Positions 1 to 9,255 of a stretch of 64,000 nucleotides of DNA are shown here, one piece after another; position 1 is the first letter of the stretch; every line of letters begins with the position of its first letter. The notes under the pieces are model-generated. The model did not search any database, had not been told where the DNA came from, and saw only the letters and a list, made by a program, of their open reading frames with translations. The stretch comes from Actinomycetes bacterium (lineage in GTDB: Bacteria > Actinomycetota > Acidimicrobiia > IMCC26256 > JANYLB01): positions 1 through 64,000 of the forward strand of contig JANYLB010000057.1 of the NCBI GenBank assembly GCA_025363815.1. The letters are read 5' to 3'. The position numbers and the translations under genes were made by a program.

Positions 1-239
1 TCGAGGCGACCAGCCTGCGAGAGGTGCACGAGAATCCGGCCGGGTGTACCGAAGTCGACCATGAGGTACTTGCCGCGCCGGCCGAAGGATCGGATCGCTG
101 CGCCGATGAGCACCTCCGGAGCCGGCGCCACCGTCTTCAGCGCCGAGAAGCCGAGCACTTCGATTCGCTCGAGCACCGCACCCCTCAGTGCTATCTCGAC
201 GCGTTCGGCCAACGCCTGCATTTCAGGGATCTCGGGCAT
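1..239 (-). CDS. Fpg/Nei-family DNA glycosylase, partial (runs off window start)
   Basis: Minus-strand translation MPEIPEMQALAERVEIALRGAVLERIEV...IRSFGRRGKYLMVDF...LVHLSQAGRL; PE N-terminus after Met and GRRGKYL motif of the Fpg family. Confidence 0.85.
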   Translation of the reverse strand, partial: MPEIPEMQALAERVEIALRGAVLERIEVLGFSALKTVAPAPEVLIGAAIRSFGRRGKYLMVDFGTPGRILVHLSQAGRL

Positions 240-396
240 CTCGCTCCCCTCAGCCGCGGACGCCGGCGGCTGAGCCGCACACCCAGTTGGGAGCACCACA
301 CCGGTCGCGACGCGTCCGGCGCTTCGCCTGATCGGAATTGCAACCCGTTCCGGCCTCCGCGCACTCGAGAAACGTGATCCCCCCTCTCGGCATTGC

Positions 397-2055
397 TCAG
401 GCCCGCTTGCGCCGCTCTTCCATCCGCTTGCGGATGATCTCGCGACGCTGCTGAACATCGCGGTACGTCAGCTTCTCAACGTCGTCTCCGAGGCCGAGAG
501 CCGCCTTCACCGAGTCCGGATCGAAATCGGCAATCGTCATGTCGATGCCCAGCTCTCGGGCGAGGCGCTCGCCGTGGCGAACCGTGATCTCAGTGTGCAC
601 CTTCTGGATCTCGCCGAGAATGTCGATGTCCGGAGCAAGTGTCGCGATGGCGCCGTCTAGGAACATGAGGTTCTTCACGAACAACATGAGCTCTTTGGGA
701 GCGCGTGCGCCGTAGCCGAGCAGCTTCTTGGTGAGGTCCTGGAGCTCGTGGACCAGCTCGTCGGCCTCGAGCTTGGTCGGATCTATTGGCGGGCGGTCGA
801 GTCCGAGGTCGTTGAACACCGCGTCGAGATCGGTGTCGACAGGAAACGCCCCGAGGTCACGCAACGCCCGCAGCTGGGAACGCACATCGCCGTTGGTGGC
901 GCCAACAAGCAGCCACAGGAACGCGAGGCGCTCTTTCTGGTCGAGCCGTCCCGTGATGCCGAAGTCGAGCAACACGGTCGTGCCGTCGGGGCGGACGAGA
1001 AGGTTGCCGCCGTGTAGATCTCCATGGAAGACGCCATAGAGCATGGCGCCTTCCATGAACGACACCATCCCTTCGTGCAGCACGGCTTCGGTGTCGACAC
1101 CGGCACCTTGCATTCCGACCACGTCATCCCATGCAAACCCGTCGAGCCGTTCCATCACCAGGACGCGTTGCGTCACCAACCGCGGGTGAGGACGGGGAAC
1201 GATGGTGCTGCGAGGTTCGTCGCCCGCGGTCTCAGCAAGCACGCGCGCGATGTCGATCATGTTCTCGGCTTCGAGGCGGAAGTCGAGTTCCTCGGAAATA
1301 GTCTCGGCGAACAGTTCGACAAGCGCCGGAGGGTTCGCGAGCGCGGCGACGGGGATCCGACCGACGAGCAGCGGCGCCAACCACGACATCGCGCGGATAT
1401 CCGCGGCCACGAGGCGAGCGACCTGTGGTCGCTGGACCTTCACCACTACCTCTTCGCCGGTGCGCAGACGGGCCGCGTGTACCTGCGCGATAGATGCTGC
1501 CGCGATCGGCACCGAGTCGAAACGTTCGAAGATCTCCTGGAGCGGTTTACCAAGATCCGATTCGACGACGGCGCGGATGTCGGCGAACGGTTCGGATGGG
1601 ACGCGGTCGCGGAGCAACTTGAACTCCGCGACAAGCTCTTCGGGGAACAAACCTTCGCCACCCGAAATGATCTGGCCGAGCTTCACGTAGGTCGAGCCGA
1701 GCTGTTCGAACGACCGCCGTAGCCTGGTCGACAGGCCTGCGCGCGAACTCGAGGTGCGACGGTCCCTCAGGTACCAGAGTCCTAGTGCCAGTCCCACCGA
1801 CCACACGGTGCGGGCAATTCGGCCGACAGGGGGCACCCGGCCCTTCTCCAACATCCGCGGAACGTCGGCGCGTCGGCGCGCCCGCACGGCATCGAGGCCG
1901 CCGCGCCATTCGAGCGCATCGGGATCGATTATCCACGGAGCTTGATTGCTGAAAGCGCCGACCTTGTGGTCTACCGGTGAAGCGTCCACGAGCCCGTCAC
2001 GGTAACGGCTTTCCTCACCGCACTTCGCATGACTCAGAAGATCCGCCGCGAGCAA
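397..2055 (-). CDS. ABC1/UbiB (AarF) family atypical kinase
   Basis: SFEQLGSTYVKLGQIIS, AAASIAQVHAARL, HGDLHGGNLLV, LLDFGITGRL motifs; true start may be internal (e.g. GTG near 1989) because a strong hairpin overlaps the longest start. Confidence 0.92.
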   Translation of the reverse strand: MLAADLLSHAKCGEESRYRDGLVDASPVDHKVGAFSNQAPWIIDPDALEWRGGLDAVRARRRADVPRMLEKGRVPPVGRIARTVWSVGLALGLWYLRDRRTSSSRAGLSTRLRRSFEQLGSTYVKLGQIISGGEGLFPEELVAEFKLLRDRVPSEPFADIRAVVESDLGKPLQEIFERFDSVPIAAASIAQVHAARLRTGEEVVVKVQRPQVARLVAADIRAMSWLAPLLVGRIPVAALANPPALVELFAETISEELDFRLEAENMIDIARVLAETAGDEPRSTIVPRPHPRLVTQRVLVMERLDGFAWDDVVGMQGAGVDTEAVLHEGMVSFMEGAMLYGVFHGDLHGGNLLVRPDGTTVLLDFGITGRLDQKERLAFLWLLVGATNGDVRSQLRALRDLGAFPVDTDLDAVFNDLGLDRPPIDPTKLEADELVHELQDLTKKLLGYGARAPKELMLFVKNLMFLDGAIATLAPDIDILGEIQKVHTEITVRHGERLARELGIDMTIADFDPDSVKAALGLGDDVEKLTYRDVQQRREIIRKRMEERRKRA

Positions 2056-2085
2056 CGGCCCCGGAGCGATTCCCGGGGCCGTTGC
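2052..2085. terminator. Perfect 13-bp inverted repeat hairpin (gcaacggccccgg / ccggggccgttgc, 8-nt loop)
   Basis: Read directly; lies downstream of the Rpf-like gene on the minus strand, no clear U-tract. Confidence 0.55.
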
Positions 2086-2176
2086 AACTCTCTTCTGCTC
2101 GCGAACTGGTGGCTCGCGAATCCTGGTCGATCGATCAGCCTTCGCCGATCAGTGTTCGTCCATCAGTGCTTGGTCA

Positions 2177-2815
2177 TCAGCAACCCGAGCCGGCCCATGG
2201 GCGCGTTCCCGAAGCGCTGATCGCTTCGTGTGCCCACTGGTCCTGCACTGCCGCGGGGGCGTCTTGTGCCCGCGCGTAGCCGCCGTAGCCATCCCAGGTC
2301 GACGGGAGTGCTTGGTAGGCACCACCCGCACCCGAGCTCGAGTTGACTGCCGAGTAGCCCCCAGCAGAGTCCGACTCGTGGGCGCGAATGCACGCCAAGG
2401 TGTCGGCATTGTCGCCGCCGACAGAGGCTTCCCGTGTGGGCGCGGTGTCACGGGTGACCCGCTCGGCCCGCACTTCAACCGGGGGCTGCGCTGCGGCCGC
2501 TTCGGCTGCAGCCTTCGCTGCCTCTACTCCCGCGACGTAACGCACGATCGCGGCGCGCTGTTCAGTCGTCGCTCGGTAGTACTTGGTCGCGAGGTCGGCT
2601 GCGAGCGAGAGCGGCGTGACCTCGAGGATGGTGCTCCGGATTGCGGCGATCGGCCGCACCCCATGTGGCCTGACGATCTCAGCCTTGGTGGTTTGCCGAC
2701 GTGCCGCGCCTGCGGGGCCTGCTCCGACCTCGCTCGCAACGGCGCCGAGGATTGCGATGACAACCACTCCGCCGAGCAGCGCCCGTGCCTTGCTGCTTCC
2801 CAGGCTCAACTGCAT
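2177..2815 (-). CDS. Secreted resuscitation-promoting-factor/transglycosylase-like protein
   Basis: Signal-like N-terminus MQLSLGSSKARALLGGVVVIAILGAV; C-terminal ACIRAHESDSAGGYSAVNSSSGAGGAYQALPSTWDGYGGY...QDQWAHEAISASGTRPW as in Rpf-like domains; start preceded by AAGGAG. Confidence 0.75.
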   Translation of the reverse strand: MQLSLGSSKARALLGGVVVIAILGAVASEVGAGPAGAARRQTTKAEIVRPHGVRPIAAIRSTILEVTPLSLAADLATKYYRATTEQRAAIVRYVAGVEAAKAAAEAAAAQPPVEVRAERVTRDTAPTREASVGGDNADTLACIRAHESDSAGGYSAVNSSSGAGGAYQALPSTWDGYGGYARAQDAPAAVQDQWAHEAISASGTRPWAGSGC

Positions 2816-3122
2816 CTCCTTGTTGGGGGATAGGAACCTTCCGCTCCCCGGACGCGCGCGTGCCGTCAGAAGGGATGCGGGAAGGGGGACGAAAGCCGCG
2901 CAAGGGGCTCTCGTCGAATCACCGTACCCGCCCTTGTCGGCCCCATACCAACCGGGGCGACGCGCTGGAAGGCCCGATTCATAGGCAAAACGCGCGTAGT
3001 CGTTGCCCCTAAAGGGATAGGCCTCGAGTCGTGGAAGGAGTCTCGAATCCAAAGAGTGACCAGAGTCACCCAACAGGGCCCCGCCACGTCCCTGACGAAG
3101 CGCGTCCGGCGACATCGTCGTG

Positions 3123-3138
3123 TAGGCCAATCGGCCTA
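3123..3138. promoter_or_regulatory. Inverted repeat TAGGCC-aatc-GGCCTA in divergent intergenic region, followed by TTACGTCC/TTTACGTCC direct repeats
   Basis: Read directly between divergent genes 2177..2815(-) and 3213..4353(+). Confidence 0.35.
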
Positions 3139-3212
3139 TTTAGCCCTTACGTCCTTTACGTCCCAGGGATCATGGGTGACAATCTCGCTTCGGACTCATC
3201 GGAGGAACGTTC

Positions 3213-4353
3213 CATGGGCACCAACAAGCGGAGCGGACCCCGCCAGAGCCGGGCCGGCGCGGCAATCAAAGCGCCGGAAGCCAAACTCCCCATAGGCAAC
3301 GGGCAGAATCCGAACGTAACCGCGCGGCCGAGCCGACGCGACGCGCGCCGCGCAGCACGCGTAGAGCGCCGCGCGACAAAGTCGGGCGAGCATTTCGGTA
3401 CCGGCGATCGTTTGTCTGACGCGCACGTTTTCGAACCGGCCCCATCAGCCGCGTTCGACGCAGCGCAGCGCGACGCTACGGAGCGACGCGCGACTCTCGC
3501 AGAGATCGCGCGCAGCCAGGCCGCGCTTGAACGTCAAGCGGCATCTACGCGCGAAGAAACCGGCAACGCAGAAACCGCTGCCGCTCAAGCGGCCGAACAG
3601 GCAACCGCGCTCGTGACACACGCACAACAGGCGCGGACTCGCGCCATCGAGGAGGCGGAGACCCGCCGCGCCGCCGAACATCTCGACGCTCGTGCACGGG
3701 CGCAGGCCTACACGCGCTCGGCAGAAGGAGCCGAAGCGCGCCGCCATGCCGATCACGAGGCCGCCGTCCAGGCGGCTGCAGATAGGCGTGCCGGCGGAGA
3801 ACGCGACGCGCAGCTCCGGGTCGACGACGCGCGTGATGCACTCGCACTCGCCGAAGGCGAGCTCGCCGTGGCCGAGTTCGCCATCAACACCGTCGCGGCA
3901 GAGACCGCCGCCAACGAGGCCCAAGACGTCGCGGACGCGACGGCTCGCTCCGCCGCCAACGCCATGGACGCGGACGCCCGGACCGCAGCTGAATTGGAAC
4001 GGTTCCGTCTTCGGGCCGTGGCTTTCGAAGCCGCGGAAGCCGAGATCGCGAACCAGCGCGACGAGCGCGACGAGTCGCTGGCCGCCGAGGCGGCCGGGCT
4101 ACGTACTCTGGCCGAGGCGCGGGCCGAACAGCTTCGAGATCAGCTTGACGAGGCCGAACGCTTCCTCGACGAGACCAGAGCGCATCGCGCCGATCTCGAA
4201 GCGCAGCTGCACAGGGCCGAGGCCGACGCCGAGGCGATCCGCGTCGCAGACGCACATGCCGGAGAAGTGCGGCGGGCCCAGGAGCAGGCTGCTCGCGACG
4301 CTGACGAGGTTGTGGCCGCGCTCGCGAAGGCGAAGTCGGAACCCACCGTCTAG
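3213..4353 (+). CDS. Alanine-rich coiled-coil protein of unknown function
   Basis: GGAGG upstream of ATG at 3213; long Ala/Glu/Arg heptad-like sequence, no recognised catalytic domain. Confidence 0.6.
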
Positions 4354-4419
4354 AGGCGGTGCTGGCGGTGCCGATGGGATTGCCAAACCTCTATGGCGTC
4401 GACGGACTCGGCGTTGTGC

Positions 4420-5940
4420 TCACGACCCCGCGGCTGGCCCGCGGTGGACCCGTCGGAAGTCGAGAACACCCGCCGGCGTAACCACCAGGTTCGCGAGCGT
4501 GCGTTCCGCGTGCTCCATCCGCCACGAGAGCATCTTCTGCGCGTACTTCAAAACTCGGGATGCGAATGCAGGTTCGGCGGCGCGGTCCTCGAACTGATCG
4601 GGGTCGCGTTCGAGATCGAAAAAGAGCGGTGGAAGGCCGGAGAAGTGCACGTACTTCGCCGACTCATCACGAATGACGGTCAGCGCGCACTGTTCGAGTG
4701 ACAGTCCGAACGCGGCGTCGGAGAACACGCCGACGACATCGCGGAAGTCCCATTCCCAATGAACCTCGGTCCGCCAGTCGAGCGGCTTGTGACCGGCGAG
4801 GAAACCCAGCAGCGAACGACCGTCGCACTGAACTGGCGGTTCCGCGCCGATCCACTCGAGCACGGTCGGCATCACATCGACATTCTCGGTGAACCGGTCG
4901 ACGACCGTGCCGCGCGTCGGATCGGCCTCCGGTCGCGGATCGCGGACGATGAGCGGGATGTGAAACGCCTCGTCGAAATAACCGAGCTTCTCGGTGAGCC
5001 AGTGGTCGCCGAGCATCTCACCGTGATCCGAGGTGAGCACGACCAGGGTGCGATCGAGCAGTTCGCGATCGCGCAATCCATCCAGGAGACGGCCAACCTT
5101 GTCGTCGACCTCAGCCATCAGGCCGTAGTAAGTCGCACGGAGGAGCCTGATGCCGGCTTCGTCGTCGGGCCCGCGGAGATCCGAGATCGCGGTGGCCCCC
5201 GCCAGCATTGGGTGTTGGCGGGCTTCCTCCTCCCATGTCACCTTGCGGACAGGGAGATCGACGTCGGCGGGGTCGACGATCGCGTGGTACGGCGACGGCG
5301 CGACGAAGGGCGGGTGCGGCCGAATGTAAGCCGCGTGGACGAACCAAGGAGTGTCTCCCTGCTCGTCGATCCACTCGAGCAGGGACTCGGTGAGGAACGC
5401 GGCCTCACTGTCGTCGGCGTGATAGCGCGCCGGGGCCCCGGGTTCGTCGCTCACCGGTTTGTACAGCTCGCGGACGTCGTCGGGCACGTCGTAGCCCCGG
5501 GAGCGCAGCCACTCCCCCCACGGGCGCAGATGCTCGGGGAGATCGAGCACGGCCCGGAAACCGGGCAGCACACCCTCGTAGGTGCGTAGGCGCGGATCGG
5601 CGGCCTCGAGTGCACGGGGGTCGGGGCTCGTGTCGGTATAGCCGAACAGCACCGGGTCGTAACCGAAGGCCCGCGCTTCGAGGGCGATGTTGGTGAAGCG
5701 AGCATCGAGCGGGGTGCCGTTCAGGGCCGAACGGTGGTTGCAGAGATACTGACCGGTCAGCAGCGATGCCCGGCTGGGCCCACACGGAGCCGCCTGCGCG
5801 TAGTGGTTGCTGAAGAGCACTCCCTCTGAGGCAAGGCGGTCGAGATTGGGGGTGCGTACCGCCGGATGCCCGAGCATCGACAAGCAGTCGCCACGCCACT
5901 GGTCGAGGGTCACTAGCAGGACACGATCAGGCCTGGTCAC
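4420..5940 (-). CDS. Sulfatase / phosphonate monoester hydrolase family protein
   Basis: CGPSRASLLTGQY (CxPSR formylglycine motif), LDQWRGDCLSMLGHPAVRTPNLDRLASEG, TSDHGEMLGDH; C-terminal KMLSWRMEHAERTL resembles PMH proteins; likely GTG start at 5940. Confidence 0.9.
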   Translation of the reverse strand: MTRPDRVLLVTLDQWRGDCLSMLGHPAVRTPNLDRLASEGVLFSNHYAQAAPCGPSRASLLTGQYLCNHRSALNGTPLDARFTNIALEARAFGYDPVLFGYTDTSPDPRALEAADPRLRTYEGVLPGFRAVLDLPEHLRPWGEWLRSRGYDVPDDVRELYKPVSDEPGAPARYHADDSEAAFLTESLLEWIDEQGDTPWFVHAAYIRPHPPFVAPSPYHAIVDPADVDLPVRKVTWEEEARQHPMLAGATAISDLRGPDDEAGIRLLRATYYGLMAEVDDKVGRLLDGLRDRELLDRTLVVLTSDHGEMLGDHWLTEKLGYFDEAFHIPLIVRDPRPEADPTRGTVVDRFTENVDVMPTVLEWIGAEPPVQCDGRSLLGFLAGHKPLDWRTEVHWEWDFRDVVGVFSDAAFGLSLEQCALTVIRDESAKYVHFSGLPPLFFDLERDPDQFEDRAAEPAFASRVLKYAQKMLSWRMEHAERTLANLVVTPAGVLDFRRVHRGPAAGS

Positions 5941-6000
5941 TGTGCCTGAGGCTACCGTTGCCCCCGGGGTACCCGAGATGGGTGGGCGCTGGAGGCTTGT

Positions 6001-6405
6001 GTGCGGTACCGCGGTTCGACCGTGAGGCAGGCGCGTCTGTTGCCTACGCGGGTGATCGTCGTGATTCTGCTTGCCTTCGGCGCGCTCATTTTCGCGGCCG
6101 GCGCCGCCGGTGCCGACACCGCGAAGGAGGTGTCGATCACCGACACCGGGTTCGGACCAACAACGCTTGAAGCTGCGGGCGGCGACACCGTCGTTTGGAC
6201 CAACGACGGAACCAGGATTCACGACGTCTCCGCCGACGATGGCACGTTCCAGTCAGGCCCGATGTCGCCCGGCCAGAGCTTTACCTTCACGTTCGGTGCC
6301 TCGGGCACCTATGTGTACCGCAGCACCACCGATTCCAACCTCACCGGCTCAGTCGTGGTCGGAGGAGCCGTGCTCGGCGGAGCTGCGATCGGTTCCGCTC
6401 AATAG
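6001..6405 (+). CDS. Cupredoxin-fold secreted protein lacking C-terminal copper ligands
   Basis: Signal peptide then ITDTGFGPTTLEAAGGDTVVWTNDGTRIHDVSADDGTFQSGPMSPGQSFTFTFGASGTYVYRSTTDSNLTGSVVV. Confidence 0.75.
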   Translation: MRYRGSTVRQARLLPTRVIVVILLAFGALIFAAGAAGADTAKEVSITDTGFGPTTLEAAGGDTVVWTNDGTRIHDVSADDGTFQSGPMSPGQSFTFTFGASGTYVYRSTTDSNLTGSVVVGGAVLGGAAIGSAQ

Positions 6406-6774
6406 GCAAAGCCGTTCGCAGCGACAGCCAACGTGCCGGCAGCACCCGCGCAACGGGTCGCTACCCCGGATCAGTTCGCGTACACCGGGGCATCGGAGAC
6501 AATCGCGCTCGCGGTGCTCGGAACCGTCGCGCTCTTGTTCGGATGGGCCGTGATGACCGGATTCGGGTCACTACCCGGGACCATCGAACCCTGGAGGATC
6601 CTTGCGCTCGCCGATCCTCGTCGGCTTGGGTTCACCGACGATCTCATGCCGCGTGGCCGCTGGCGCCGAACGCCCCGCCCAAGTCGTCAGGCCGATCTCC
6701 TCCCTGCGAGAACTTCAACGACCACCGCAAGGTCATTGACTCGTGCCGAGAGCCGAGGCGGCACGCGCCCGTAG
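6406..6774 (+). other. Open same-frame extension after TAG encoding Pro/Ala linker and hydrophobic anchor (possible former C-terminus of the cupredoxin gene)
   Basis: AKPFAATANVPAAPAQRVATPDQFAYTGASETIALAVLGTVALLFGWAVM, same frame as 6001..6405. Confidence 0.5.
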
Positions 6775-6852
6775 CCCCACGGAGCAGTTTTCCGCCGACA
6801 ACGGACCGCAAGCGCTTGGCGCCCAGCTCCACTCCCTGCCAACCTGGCGTCC

Positions 6853-7953
6853 ATGCGCGTGCACTGGTTTCTCCCGACGGGTGGTGACTCGCGTGATGTG
6901 CTGCCCGGTGAATCCGGTCGTGCACCCGATATCGCGTACCTCGCCCAGGTCGCTCAGGCCTGTGACCGCCTCGGTTACGACGCGATGCTCACCCCTTGCG
7001 GAACCGGCTGCGAAGACGCCTGGCTCGCTACTGCCGCGCTGATCTCCGTCACCCGACGCATCCGATTCCTCGTCGCGTTTCGGCCTGCGCTGCTCACGCC
7101 AACGCTCGCCGCCCAGATGGCGTCGACTTTCCAGCGGCTCTCGGGCGGGCGCGTCCTCGTGAACCTGGTGACTGGCGCGGAACCAGCCGAGCTGGCGCGC
7201 TTCGGGATTTACGATGACAAGGTCACGCGCTACGAGCAGACCGGTGAGTTCATCGAGGTGCTCCGCGGGGCGTGGCGTGGTGAGCCGTTCGACTTCTCCG
7301 GACGCCACTACCAGGTCGAGCGCGCGACCACGCGCGACGCGCCCGATCCGATACCCGAGATCTACTTCGGTGGCGCGTCCGATGCGGCCGAGCAGATCGC
7401 GGCCCGCCACGTCGACGTGTACCTCGCGTGGGGCGAACCGCCGGCCCTGGTGGCCGAACGGGTCGAACGCATGCGCGCACTCGCGGCCGAAGCGGGGCGG
7501 ACGCTACGCTTCGGAATCCGGTTCCATGTGATCGCTCGTCCGAGCGCCGCGGAAGCTTGGGCCTTCACCGACCGCTTGCTCGCGGGCATGGGCGTCGACG
7601 AGATCGCGGCCGCGCGGCGCGACTTCGCGTCGACACAGTCAGTGGGTCAGCAACGCATGGCCGCGCTCCACGGGGGCGACACCAACCAGCTCATCGTTCA
7701 CCCGAACGTGTGGGCCGGGATCGGGCTAGTACGCGGTGGGGTCGGCACTGCTCTCGTCGGTTCTTTCGATGAAGTGGCCGAGCGGATGGCCGAGTACCAC
7801 GACCTCGGGTTCGAGGAGTTCATCCTTTCTGGGTACCCGCATCTCGAAGAGGCGTACTGGTTCGGCGAAGGGGTGATGCCGCTTCTGCGCGAGCGCGGCC
7901 TGCTCCCTCAGCTTGATTCCACCGGCCACGGCACCGTCTTCTCGTTCCGGTAG
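6853..7953 (+). CDS. ssuD: FMNH2-dependent alkanesulfonate monooxygenase
   Basis: VHWFLPTGGDSRDV, YDAMLTPCGTGCEDAW, GGRVLVNLVTGAEPAELARFGIYDDKVTRYEQTGEF. Confidence 0.9.
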   Translation: MRVHWFLPTGGDSRDVLPGESGRAPDIAYLAQVAQACDRLGYDAMLTPCGTGCEDAWLATAALISVTRRIRFLVAFRPALLTPTLAAQMASTFQRLSGGRVLVNLVTGAEPAELARFGIYDDKVTRYEQTGEFIEVLRGAWRGEPFDFSGRHYQVERATTRDAPDPIPEIYFGGASDAAEQIAARHVDVYLAWGEPPALVAERVERMRALAAEAGRTLRFGIRFHVIARPSAAEAWAFTDRLLAGMGVDEIAAARRDFASTQSVGQQRMAALHGGDTNQLIVHPNVWAGIGLVRGGVGTALVGSFDEVAERMAEYHDLGFEEFILSGYPHLEEAYWFGEGVMPLLRERGLLPQLDSTGHGTVFSFR

Positions 7954-7961
7954 ATAGCAAC

Positions 7962-8666
7962 GTGCGCATCGGGCTTCTCGTGGTGGGTCACGTCGACGAA
8001 GCCAGTCTCGGCGTGGCCGGTGACTACCCGGGGCTCTTCGGTGCGCTCCTCGCGGCACACGACGTGGAGCTCGTCGAGTACGACATCGGCGCCGGACACC
8101 TACCCGATTCCACCTCCGAGTGTGACGGCTGGCTCTGCTCACCGAGTCGGAGCTCTGTGTACGACGACCTCGCGTGGATCGCCGACGTCGAACAGTTCTT
8201 ACGTGACGTGATCGCCACGGAGCATCCTTACGTCGGTATCTGTTTCGGTCATCAGCTCCTCGCACGCGCGCTCGGCGCGACCGTCGCGCGGTATCCCGAT
8301 GGCTGGCAGGTCGGCGCCCAGACGTACGAACTCGTGCAGCACCTTGCGTGGATGGATCCGCCTCTGACTCGCGCCACTCTCATCGCGAGCCACCAGGATC
8401 AGGTCATCAATCTCCCCGACGGCGCCGAGCTCCTGGCACGCGCCGTAAACGGCAACTGTCGGATCGCCGGATTCACGCTCGGTGAGCGAGCATGGACGTT
8501 GCAGGCGCATCCTGAGTTCGTGGCTCCACTCGCCGACCACCTGCTCGCGCGGCGAGTCGAGCTCATCGGCGCCGACAAGGTCGCCGCGGCGCGCGCGTCG
8601 TTGACCGCCCCGCTCGATCGCCTGACCGTAGGCGGCTGGATCGCCCGGTTCTTCGCTATGGCCTGA
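7962..8666 (+). CDS. Class I glutamine amidotransferase-like protein
   Basis: VGICFGHQLLARALG nucleophile region and QAHPEF catalytic His region. Confidence 0.88.
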   Translation: MRIGLLVVGHVDEASLGVAGDYPGLFGALLAAHDVELVEYDIGAGHLPDSTSECDGWLCSPSRSSVYDDLAWIADVEQFLRDVIATEHPYVGICFGHQLLARALGATVARYPDGWQVGAQTYELVQHLAWMDPPLTRATLIASHQDQVINLPDGAELLARAVNGNCRIAGFTLGERAWTLQAHPEFVAPLADHLLARRVELIGADKVAAARASLTAPLDRLTVGGWIARFFAMA

Positions 8667-8705
8667 ATCTCCGACCGACAAAGTGGCGGTGGGCGCCGAA
8701 CACGC

Positions 8706-9029
8706 TCAGCCGCTCCGGAAGCGGGAGTCGAGCATCACCAGCTGATCGACGATGATCGGGTCGGCGCTCGGTCCGTAGCCCGAGGTGAACGTCCCGAGCG
8801 CGCCGCATTTCGGGCACCGGACCCCCAGAACGATCGCTTCGTCATCGGGATCGCTCGCGCCTTCAAAGCGGTGCACCCGTTCGACGAGGCCGCGGTCGGG
8901 CCCGAGCACGTAGTGGCAGTTCGGGCAGTGGATGCCTTGGCCATCGATCGTGAACTGACCCGTGAAACCCTCGTGCTCGAGTGCGGTAATGACGTCGACC
9001 ATCGTCGTCGGCTCGTTCGACTCGCGCAT
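8706..9029 (-). CDS. Small zinc-ribbon-type protein
   Basis: HCPNCHYVLG...VRCPKCGALG paired CxxC motifs. Confidence 0.7.
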   Translation of the reverse strand: MRESNEPTTMVDVITALEHEGFTGQFTIDGQGIHCPNCHYVLGPDRGLVERVHRFEGASDPDDEAIVLGVRCPKCGALGTFTSGYGPSADPIIVDQLVMLDSRFRSG

Positions 9030-9255
9030 GCGCCCTCCCGGGACGATCGGCTCAGCGCGGGCGCGGCGCGCCCGCTCACCCAGCGGCAGATCGAGAGCGA
9101 AGCCGGCGGGTCACCCGACGACCGTATCGCCCGCGAGGCGAAACCGGCGACGAGCCGTCGGTCGGCATCTCCTAATGAGGCGTGACGATCCTGGACACGA
9201 GGAACCGCACACCGATCGAAAACTCAGGCACCAGCGGGCGCGAGAGCGGTGACGT

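Noticed and set aside
24-377. 117-aa plus-strand ORF at window start
   Set aside because: Antisense to the Fpg/Nei-type glycosylase N-terminus on the minus strand.
2816-3120. Possible c-di-AMP (ydaO-type) riboswitch upstream of the Rpf-like gene
   Set aside because: This riboswitch is common before Rpf genes in Actinobacteria, but I could not find its conserved core elements in the minus-strand leader; a covariance-model search would be decisive.
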